Part shown: piece by piece, positions 7,929 through 14,644 of the stretch
How the letters are laid out: the number at the start of each line of letters is the position of its first letter
Position numbering within the stretch: position 1 is the stretch's first letter
Assembly: GCA_902793465.1 (NCBI GenBank)
Contig: CADBDT010000027.1
Span: 1 to 36,825 of the forward strand
Source of the DNA: an uncultured Coriobacteriaceae bacterium
GTDB lineage: Bacteria; Actinomycetota; Coriobacteriia; Coriobacteriales; Atopobiaceae
DNA: 36,825 nucleotides
Direction: 5' to 3'
Made by a program: the position numbers and the translations under genes
Notes under the pieces: generated by a model
The model's database searches: none
What the model saw: only the letters and a program-made list of their open reading frames with translations
What the model was told of the DNA's origin: nothing

Positions 7929-9365
7929 CTAGCTTACGCCATGCGACCGGTAGTCCGGATCCAGGATTTTTTGCAGGCACAGCGCCATTTCGCCAAGATA
8001 GACGCGCTCAAAGTAGTCATCCACCAAAATGAGGTCCGGCACAAGATCGGCCTCCATGACCTCGCAAAGCGACTCGCGCAGGGAATCCATGTCGTCCACG
8101 GTGTCCACTGCCAAAAAAACCGCCTCGGGCGACGCGATTGAGACCCCAGACAGAACTATGTTCTTTGCGATCTCCATAAGGCCGCTGGCGCTCCACTTTG
8201 CGTCCTCTGGGCCTTGCTGGTACGCAAAGCGAGTCTCGAAGTAGCGCGTCTCGCCAGCAAGGTTAAGGCGCCCCTTGAGCAGTCGCCCGTCGATTATGGT
8301 TCCAAGACCTCCTGCCGCGTGGCCAAACTCGTGGCGGTAGAACATAAGGCTTTGGTACTTGTCCTGCAGCACGTAGCATCCCGCGGCGGCGGCGTTGCAG
8401 TTGTTGTCCACGTGCACGCGTACGCCAAAGCGGTCGGCAATGTGCTTGCCAAGGTCGTAGTCGCTATCCACGATTCCACGCATGCTTACCGTTCCGTGAT
8501 ACGCCACGCCTGGCACGGCTATGCCAATTGCGTCGAGCTCAGACAGGTTTACCTCGCCGCCCGCAATGGTCTCTATAAGGTCCTCCACGTCGCGGTAGTC
8601 CAGCCTTGCCTTGCGCACGGTGCCGTAGCGAGCTACGTTGCCGTGGTCGTACAGTCGGTATCCCAGCCTCACGTCGCGCCGCAGCACGAATAGCGTAATA
8701 ACAAGAATGCGTTTGTCATTTGACAAGTCCCGCATGGCATGCAGGTTGCCGACATCCTCTCCCGGGGCGTGCAGGTCGTGAAGGGCGTGCATAAGGAGCT
8801 CTATTGCTGCAGGTGCGTCGTAGCTGCCAAAGACCTTGCCGGGCACCTCGAATACCATAGTGTTGGGATGCGCCTGCGCCATCTGTTGGCGAAGATGGCC
8901 TACCTGTGGCGCCAGCATTATGGCCGCGTAGTCGTCGGGCACGCCAAGCGCGCGGTCAAAAGACATGGCGCTAAACTCGTAGGGGAGCGAAAGCCCACGC
9001 GCGACCTCGCTCATCTTAGACGCAAAGAACGTCGTGGTCATGCCGGATGTGCAGCAAAGGAGTACCTTAGTAACAAAGGTGTCCATCTCGCTTTCCAGCG
9101 CATGGGACATCTCTTCAAAAAGTTCCTGGGCGCGCGATAGGTCCTCGAGCACGAAGTGCAGAAAGAACGCGGGAACCTCGTCCGGGGAGGTCATTACCAG
9201 TAGCTCCACGATGGTGCGCACGTCCTTTTCGCGGTAGAAGTTAACTTCCGCCACGATCTGGTCCACCTCTATAACTATGTGGTCGTCGTCTACCTCTCGT
9301 GGATTCGAGCCGCACACGTTTTGGCTCAGCACCCAAGTGCGGTACCTCTGTAACAGCTCGTCCAT
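7929..9365 (-). CDS. PTS EIIB (lactose/cellobiose type) fused to a ROK-like domain
   Basis: 478 residues. Residues 1-95 are an unassigned helical region. Residues about 97-200 resemble PTS EIIB of the cellobiose type, with the phosphocysteine at Cys105 in VLLCCTSGMTTTF. Residues about 215-478 resemble a ROK sugar kinase/regulator (AIGIAVPG; VHVDNNCNAAAAG; LGTIIDGRLLKG). The ROK catalytic aspartate of the usual ENDAN motif is Asn322 here, and the zinc motif CxCGxxGC is absent, so kinase activity is doubtful. No HTH is seen. The start ATG at 9365 is chosen because GGGAGG lies 5 nt upstream; the frame is open 63 nt further upstream but unsupported. No EIIA or EIIC genes are near. A sugar- or phosphorylation-responsive regulator is inferred. 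Confidence 0.75.
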   Translation of the reverse strand: MDELLQRYRTWVLSQNVCGSNPREVDDDHIVIEVDQIVAEVNFYREKDVRTIVELLVMTSPDEVPAFFLHFVLEDLSRAQELFEEMSHALESEMDTFVTKVLLCCTSGMTTTFFASKMSEVARGLSLPYEFSAMSFDRALGVPDDYAAIMLAPQVGHLRQQMAQAHPNTMVFEVPGKVFGSYDAPAAIELLMHALHDLHAPGEDVGNLHAMRDLSNDKRILVITLFVLRRDVRLGYRLYDHGNVARYGTVRKARLDYRDVEDLIETIAGGEVNLSELDAIGIAVPGVAYHGTVSMRGIVDSDYDLGKHIADRFGVRVHVDNNCNAAAAGCYVLQDKYQSLMFYRHEFGHAAGGLGTIIDGRLLKGRLNLAGETRYFETRFAYQQGPEDAKWSASGLMEIAKNIVLSGVSIASPEAVFLAVDTVDDMDSLRESLCEVMEADLVPDLILVDDYFERVYLGEMALCLQKILDPDYRSHGVS

Positions 9366-9481
9366 TAAAACCTCCCAACTAAATATATCGGCCATTATAC
9401 GTAAATGGGGAGGGTACTCCTGCTCCAAGTATCACATGGACACAAACGGAAACGCTCGGTGGCGGACACCCTCGGGGAGGG

Positions 9482-9586
9482 GTGCCGCAAGGGGATACTC
9501 CCCATCGGGTACATCGCGATAAGGTCGTTCCCTTGTGAGTGGGGCTATCCGCGATGTACCCGTAGGGGAGTATCCCCTTGCGGCAC
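9482..9586. repeat. Dispersed inverted-repeat element, copy 1
   Basis: Arms at 9482-9518 and 9550-9586 are inverted copies, 35 of 37 positions identical. The core has GGGGATACTCCCC followed by CGGGTACATCGCG. The same core recurs at 30766-30865, and the GGGGAGTATCCCC part recurs at 26586. It lies in the 234-bp gap between the DUF2974 gene and the EIIB-ROK gene and could serve as a terminator for the minus-strand DUF2974 transcript. No transposase is present nearby. Confidence 0.85.
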
Positions 9587-9599
9587 GCCGAGACGTACC

Positions 9600-10751
9600 C
9601 TATCCCTGCTCGTCGTCGCCAGACAAGAGACGGGCAAAGGTCTTTTTTGCAGCTTTGCGAATGCTCGTAACGGACGATTCGAGCGCGCACTGCACGAGGG
9701 AGAGCACAACCTCGCGCGACCTTTCGTTTGTTTTGCCAAGCGCGGACAGCACGCGCTGCAGCTTGTCGGGGGAGGAGGCAATGTCGTCGAGCTTCTGTGC
9801 TCCCGCTGCATCCAAGGCGTCAAAGATGTCGTCAATAACGCTTTTGCGCTCCTTGAGGGAGAGCTTGCAGGTCCAGGTGGCAATTGCCTCGTTGAGGTCC
9901 ACGCACTCTGGCAACAGGCACGGCGCCTCGTCCATTCCGTCGCATACGACCTGCCATGTGGTGGGGTCGTGCTGCTCGATGCCGCGCGCGCTGCTCTTAA
10001 CGATGATGGACGACCCAAGGTCTTTGATAAACAAACTGCCGACCACGCTAAAGGTGGGTATGATGCGCCTTACGTTTACGTCTGCGGCCATTGCAGGGTC
10101 TTGGGCAAAGACCGCTGGCTCCATTCCCGGGCCATCGTTGGAATATACGCACACGATGCGCGACCTCTGGTCGGCTGTGCAGTATCTGGCAGCGTATTCG
10201 GCAAGGTTTCCGCCCTTGGAGTGCCCTCCCACGCGTACGGGCGCATCGCGGTCGGCCGTGTGCTGCAAGGCCCTCTGCAAATAGCCCTTTGCCCTTCGCT
10301 GTGCGGCAGTGGTGGTAAAGCTCAGCATAAAGTCCTCGCGCCACCCGGCTATGGTGTTGTCGGTCCCCCTAAAGGCAACGTAGCACTCGCCGTTTGGGAG
10401 GTCTGCCGTAAAGGCGGCAAACTGAAGCGGCGCCGATTTGTTAACGATATCTACGTACGCGCTTAGCCAGACGTCCGCAAAGCGCGCGGATGCTTCAAGA
10501 AGCTCCAAAAACTCCCTATCTATTGCGGCTAGCGTGTAGAGGTGGGCGGCAAGGTTGCTTCCCGCCCTCTTTAGCAGCAGATCGCATGCATCGGCAAGGC
10601 GAATGCCGCCTCCCTGTGCCTCGCTGGGGATTATGTTCCAAAAGCCCACGTAGGAAAGCAGCGAGAGCACCACGTTGTCCACGTCGTTAAACGGGCGCTC
10701 GTCAAATAGCAGGTCTCCTCGCCATCTTAAGTAGTCGTTTATGCTTGCCAT
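9600..10751 (-). CDS. DUF2974-family alpha/beta hydrolase
   Basis: 383 residues, cytoplasmic by appearance. The nucleophile elbow is GHSKGG with Ser178. Upstream the segment VAFRGTDNTIAGWREDF (about 125-141) is typical of lipase-like DUF2974 proteins, and SNDGPGM after the nucleophile fits the same family. A helical C-terminal region (about 290-383) is lysine/arginine-rich. The start ATG at 10751 has GGGA-CGGG upstream. It is the last gene of a three-gene minus-strand run with the small protein at 10799 and the lipoprotein hydrolase at 11124. The substrate is unknown; lipid or peptide ester hydrolysis is a guess from the fold. Confidence 0.8.
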   Translation of the reverse strand: MASINDYLRWRGDLLFDERPFNDVDNVVLSLLSYVGFWNIIPSEAQGGGIRLADACDLLLKRAGSNLAAHLYTLAAIDREFLELLEASARFADVWLSAYVDIVNKSAPLQFAAFTADLPNGECYVAFRGTDNTIAGWREDFMLSFTTTAAQRRAKGYLQRALQHTADRDAPVRVGGHSKGGNLAEYAARYCTADQRSRIVCVYSNDGPGMEPAVFAQDPAMAADVNVRRIIPTFSVVGSLFIKDLGSSIIVKSSARGIEQHDPTTWQVVCDGMDEAPCLLPECVDLNEAIATWTCKLSLKERKSVIDDIFDALDAAGAQKLDDIASSPDKLQRVLSALGKTNERSREVVLSLVQCALESSVTSIRKAAKKTFARLLSGDDEQG

Positions 10752-10798
10752 TTTTCCCGTCCCTCAAGCGCTTTGTCCCATTGCCCCCTGGGAATAGT

Positions 10799-11110
10799 CT
10801 ACGCGTCCTCTAAGTCCCTTGGACGGTTGTAGAAAGCGGTTATGCTTGCGTTTGCATGCTCACTCATCTTCTGCTGCACCCATCGGTCGCGCTCGTACAC
10901 TATGGCCAGCATCTCGTCTGCAATCTGCTCGGGCCCCGTGGGATGTACGTTGCGTATGTAGGCAGCCATGCGCCCTATGGCCGCAGGCGAGCGCAGTTCG
11001 CCCGCGAGTACCTGCGCAAACTCCTCGGGATATCCCTCTTGGAGCACGGCTCTTACGAGCGATGCGTACGCCTGGTCGTAGTCGGCGCCTACGTTTTTTG
11101 CCGCCTTCAT
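10799..11110 (-). CDS. Conserved-looking hypothetical protein, 103 aa
   Basis: 103 residues, helical and soluble, starting MKAAKNVGADYDQAY and ending RPRDLEDA. No family recognised. The start at 11110 is preferred because AAGGAG ends 9 nt upstream; the alternative ATG at 11116 has only 3 nt of spacing. The Shine-Dalgarno overlaps the stop of the upstream lipoprotein gene (TAAGGAG), so the two are tightly coupled. Its placement between two alpha/beta hydrolases suggests a shared transcript but says little about function. Confidence 0.65.
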   Translation of the reverse strand: MKAAKNVGADYDQAYASLVRAVLQEGYPEEFAQVLAGELRSPAAIGRMAAYIRNVHPTGPEQIADEMLAIVYERDRWVQQKMSEHANASITAFYNRPRDLEDA

Positions 11111-11123
11111 TGCCATCCACTCC

Positions 11124-12155
11124 TTACTTGGCAAAGCTGCTTATGCGCACCCGTACGTTTTCCTGGAGGTTGCGATAAAACAGCGAGAGGTCCAACAGAT
11201 GATAGTCTCCCTTGGCAAAGGGGGCGTTGTTTGCGTCGTAGAGCTCGTTGGGGTCTTCCATGTCCGAGACCACGAGTCGGCCAGTGTCCTTGTGTATGTA
11301 TGCCCCGCAGTACTGTGGTCGCTCGTCGGTAATGTTTCCGTCCTTGTCCACCAGCACGAAGCCCAGGTTTTGGTCGCGGGTGGCCGGGGTGGGGTCGGTG
11401 CGCCAGTTAAGTGGGTTAATGGAAACCTCGCGGATCCCCTCTAAAGAGGCACGCTCGTCCGCGGCGTTGTAGCTTATTACGACCCCCGTATCGTCGGCGC
11501 GCTGAGCCATGCGAACCGCAGGGTTCTGGGCAACATACTCCGCGCTTACGGGCATGCCAATGGCATATGCCGCCACGTAGCGGGAGACAAACGCCTCGTT
11601 GTTTCCAAAGTCGGCAACAAGCCTGTGGACCATCTCGGCTCCCTGCGAGAAGCCAAAGAGCACGAAGGGTCGGCCACCGTTGCGGTTTTGGAGGTAGTCC
11701 TCAAACGCATCGCGAACATCCTGGTAGGCGAGGGCGGCATAAGAGTTGCTTCCGCTTGCGCTACCCGTCCAGGTGGAAATCGTGGTCTTCCCATTAAGGT
11801 AGCATCCGAGGGTCTGCTGGCGATACAGTGGCGCAAACACGTTTGCGAAGTCCGACACTATGCCCTTTTGCATGTTGAGGGTCTTCCTAAAGCGGCCGGC
11901 TGTCTTGGGGTCAAAGACGTTCTCGTTTCCGGGCGTGGTGTTGTTTAGGTCTACCACGGGCAGCACAAAGAACACGTCGGCGGGCTTGTTTGCATCTTGG
12001 GGAAGCTCCACCCACAGTTCGCTGCGGCTGTAGTCGAGGTGTTCGTCTGGCGTTGGCGTCGGGCGCGCGGCGCAAGCTGCAAGAAGGAGCGCAAATACAG
12101 CTGCGCAAACAAGCGCGGGGACTGCAAGTGCTCGCTTGACGTCGAGTGCCCTCAT
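11124..12155 (-). CDS. DUF3089-like lipoprotein alpha/beta hydrolase
   Basis: 343 residues. A signal peptide ends with the lipobox LLAAC (Cys28), so it should be tethered to the outer face of the membrane. The hydrolase domain has the nucleophile elbow GFSQGA (Ser170), with aspartates and a C-terminal histidine region (KGDYHLLD) available for a triad. The segment DVFFVLPVVDL near residue 60 fits DUF3089 proteins. The start ATG at 12155 has GGAGGT 6-7 nt upstream, preferable to an ATG 36 nt earlier. It is divergent from the debranching enzyme gene, sharing a 75-bp intergenic region. Confidence 0.75.
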   Translation of the reverse strand: MRALDVKRALAVPALVCAAVFALLLAACAARPTPTPDEHLDYSRSELWVELPQDANKPADVFFVLPVVDLNNTTPGNENVFDPKTAGRFRKTLNMQKGIVSDFANVFAPLYRQQTLGCYLNGKTTISTWTGSASGSNSYAALAYQDVRDAFEDYLQNRNGGRPFVLFGFSQGAEMVHRLVADFGNNEAFVSRYVAAYAIGMPVSAEYVAQNPAVRMAQRADDTGVVISYNAADERASLEGIREVSINPLNWRTDPTPATRDQNLGFVLVDKDGNITDERPQYCGAYIHKDTGRLVVSDMEDPNELYDANNAPFAKGDYHLLDLSLFYRNLQENVRVRISSFAK

Positions 12156-12230
12156 GGCGTAACCTCCGCTTCCATATATGCCTGCATGCATCCTATATTA
12201 TTGCGGACTGCGGGTTTGTTGAAGGCTAGA

Positions 12231-14333
12231 ATGGTTGACGAAACATCGGACGAAAGGCAAGAGGGCATGAGGAGAATAGACGAGCAGGACTTTGTGTACC
12301 TAGATGGCATACGGTGCTGCAGGGGACACATTCTGCCTTATGGGGCTACGATCGTGGACGGGGGAGGCATAAACTTCTCTATTAGCTCGCACGACGCGAC
12401 GGCTTGCACGCTGCGCCTGTATCATGCGGGCGAGGACGAGCCGTACGCGCGCATTCAGATACCCGAGCACTTTAGGACGGGCGACAGCTACTCCATAATC
12501 GTGTTTGACCAGGATATAGAGGATCTGGAGTACACGTACCGCTTTTCTGGCCCCTACGACTTTGCTGCCGGAATGCGGTTTGACGACTCCATTGACCTTT
12601 TGGACCCTTACGCCAAGCTTATAACGGGCCGCGACGTATGGGGCAACGACCCCAACGTGCAGCCGCCCATGCGCTGCAAGGTAATATTCGATGACTACGC
12701 ATGGGAAGGCGACCAGCAGCTGGACACGCCCTACGAGGACCTGGTTATATACGAGATGCACGTGCGCGGGTTTACGAACGGTTCAAACAGCCCCGCAAAG
12801 CGCAGGGGAACGTACAAGGGCGTGGTGGAAATGATTCCGTACCTCTGTGAGCTGGGCGTAAACTGCGTGGAGCTGCTTCCCGTGTTCGAGTTTGACGAGC
12901 TGGAGTTTGCATACAGGGGTGACGGCCGTATTCATAACTACTGGGGCTACTCCACGGTGGGTTTCTTTGCGCCAAAGGCGGCGTATGCCGCGTCCGGCGA
13001 GCGCGGGCTGGCGTGCGACGAGTTTAAGAACATGGTAAAGCAGCTGCACAAGGCGGGCATATCCGTAATATTGGACGTGGTGTTTAACCACACCGCCGAG
13101 GGCGGCGACCCCGGGCGCACGTACAGCTACCGCGGCATAGACAACCGCACGTACTACATCCTGGACTCCGCAGGCCGCAACACGAACTACTCTGGCTGCG
13201 GCAATACGGTAAACTGCAACAACGCCGTGGTTAGGCAGCACATACTGGACTGTTTGAGGTACTGGGTAAGCGACTACCATGTGGACGGCTTTCGCTTTGA
13301 CGAGGCGCCCATCCTCTCGCGCGGTCAGGACGGAAGTCCCCTGCAAAACCCGCCGCTGCTAGAAACGCTTGCCCACGACCCCATCCTCTCGCGCACCAAG
13401 CTCATTGCCGAGGCGTGGGACGCTGCGGGTCTGTACCAGGTGGGCAGCTTCCCTGCGCCCAAGCGCTGGTCGGAATGGAACGGCAAGTACCGCGACTGCC
13501 TGCGCTCGTTCCTAAAGAGCGACGCATGGGCTGGGCCGCAGCTCGTCGAGCGCATTATGGGCTCGCCCGACATGTATAAGGACGACGAGCTTCCCAACAT
13601 AAACTTTGTTACGTGTCACGACGGCTTTACGCTCAACGATCTGGTTTCGTACAACCATAAGCACAACGAGGCCAACGGCGAGGACAACCGCGACGGTATG
13701 GACGACAACACGAGCTGGAACTGCGGCGTGGAGGGTCCCACCGACGACCCAGAGGTGGAGGCGCTACGCAACCGGCAGGTAAAAAACGCGCTGGCACTCC
13801 TGCTCCTGAGCCGTGGCACGCCCATGATGCTTGCGGGCGACGAGTTTAGAAACTCGCAAGGTGGCAACAACAATGGCTATTGTCAGGACAACGAGATCTG
13901 CTGGCTCGACTGGGGCGACCTAAAGCGGCACGCCGACGTCTTTGAGTTCTGCAAGCTCATAATCGCGCTGCGAAAGACGCATCCCGTGGTGGGAAGGTAC
14001 TCCTACGACATGGGCGTAAACGAAACGGGCTACCCCGAGATGTCGTTTCATGGAGAGATGGCCTGGCAGCTGGATATCTCCAACCCGTTCTACACGTTTG
14101 GCTTCATGTTTGCCCAGCCAGGCCAGAGATACGGCATGCAGTCGGACTCATATATATACTGCGGCGTAAACGCCTTTTGGGAGGAGCGCACGATGGAGCT
14201 GCCCATCGTTCCGGCCGGATACAGCTGGCGCAAGTACGCATACACGGCCGACGCCACCCACGACGCCCACGAGGAGGTGGCGGGCAGCTTTACGCTCGCG
14301 CCGCGCAGCCTCGTGGTTCTGGTTGCGGAATAG
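12231..14333 (+). CDS. glgX: Glycogen debranching enzyme / isoamylase-type GH13 protein
   Basis: About 700 residues. An N-terminal beta-sandwich (CBM48-like) precedes the GH13 barrel. The four GH13 regions are visible: I DVVFNHTAEGG at about 281, II VDGFRFDEA (nucleophile Asp) at about 349, III LIAEAWDA (acid Glu) at about 390, and IV FVTCHDGFT at about 460. This matches GlgX/isoamylase enzymes that cut alpha-1,6 branches of glycogen. Region II reads FDEA rather than the commoner FDLA. The start ATG at 12231 has AAGG 5-6 nt upstream; ATG 12267 is an alternative. The exact subfamily (GlgX, pullulanase-like or isoamylase) is not settled. Confidence 0.85.
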   Translation: MVDETSDERQEGMRRIDEQDFVYLDGIRCCRGHILPYGATIVDGGGINFSISSHDATACTLRLYHAGEDEPYARIQIPEHFRTGDSYSIIVFDQDIEDLEYTYRFSGPYDFAAGMRFDDSIDLLDPYAKLITGRDVWGNDPNVQPPMRCKVIFDDYAWEGDQQLDTPYEDLVIYEMHVRGFTNGSNSPAKRRGTYKGVVEMIPYLCELGVNCVELLPVFEFDELEFAYRGDGRIHNYWGYSTVGFFAPKAAYAASGERGLACDEFKNMVKQLHKAGISVILDVVFNHTAEGGDPGRTYSYRGIDNRTYYILDSAGRNTNYSGCGNTVNCNNAVVRQHILDCLRYWVSDYHVDGFRFDEAPILSRGQDGSPLQNPPLLETLAHDPILSRTKLIAEAWDAAGLYQVGSFPAPKRWSEWNGKYRDCLRSFLKSDAWAGPQLVERIMGSPDMYKDDELPNINFVTCHDGFTLNDLVSYNHKHNEANGEDNRDGMDDNTSWNCGVEGPTDDPEVEALRNRQVKNALALLLLSRGTPMMLAGDEFRNSQGGNNNGYCQDNEICWLDWGDLKRHADVFEFCKLIIALRKTHPVVGRYSYDMGVNETGYPEMSFHGEMAWQLDISNPFYTFGFMFAQPGQRYGMQSDSYIYCGVNAFWEERTMELPIVPAGYSWRKYAYTADATHDAHEEVAGSFTLAPRSLVVLVAE

Positions 14334-14415
14334 GCGAGGGGCGGAGCGTCCGGGTCCGCCCCTAGGCAAAGGCCAAAACCTTTCGACGTCATGGACAAGC
14401 GTCGTGCTCGGGCGG

Positions 14416-14446
14416 CCTATCAAGGGGGAGTACCCCTCTTGATAGG
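14416..14446. terminator. Terminator-like hairpin after the debranching gene
   Basis: CCTATCAAG at 14416-14424 pairs perfectly with CTTGATAGG at 14438-14446, and the enclosed GGGG/CCCC blocks extend the stem. No T-run follows on either strand. The GGGGAGTACCCC core is shared with the dispersed elements at 9482, 26586 and 30766, so it may be a repeat recruited as a transcript end. Confidence 0.55.
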
Positions 14447-14585
14447 TCGAACGCTCCTCGCGCGCGTCTTTGATGGCTGGCCAATATCCTTTGTTGCTTT
14501 CTGGCATCGGCGCGCGTGTTTTTAGGTATCATAGTTCTGGTTTATCCCGAAGGTCCAAGACATAAGGCGCAGATGAGCCCTTGCC

Positions 14586-14638
14586 CCTCCTGGGGAATTA
14601 TTATCGGGAATCGGCGCCCGCGGACTCTACCCAGGAGG
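14586..14638 (+). promoter_or_regulatory. Hairpin able to sequester the ATPase Shine-Dalgarno
   Basis: CCTCCTGGG at 14586-14594 is perfectly complementary to CCCAGGAGG at 14630-14638, and the latter contains the GGAGG ribosome site of the gene starting at 14645. The 35-nt loop contains CGGG/CCCG, which could form an inner stem. Pairing would hide the ribosome site, so a translation switch is possible. No known riboswitch class was recognised. Confidence 0.5.
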
Positions 14639-14644
14639 AGTGAT

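Larger units (their letters stand above)
14334..14644 (+). other. Intergenic region: hairpin and long ATPase leader
   Basis: This 311-bp gap separates the debranching enzyme from the ATPase. It contains a near-perfect hairpin at 14416-14446 (listed separately) and, near the 3' end, an SD-sequestering stem (listed separately). An AT-richer patch near 14519-14540 with TATCAT could be a promoter, but no good -35 element is visible. No open frame with support was found. Confidence 0.5.

Noticed and set aside
14416..14446. yybP-ykoY (Mn2+) riboswitch before the P-type ATPase, suggested by GGGGAGTA
   Set aside because: The motif is part of a simple palindrome shared with other intergenic repeats, and the rest of the riboswitch architecture is not seen.
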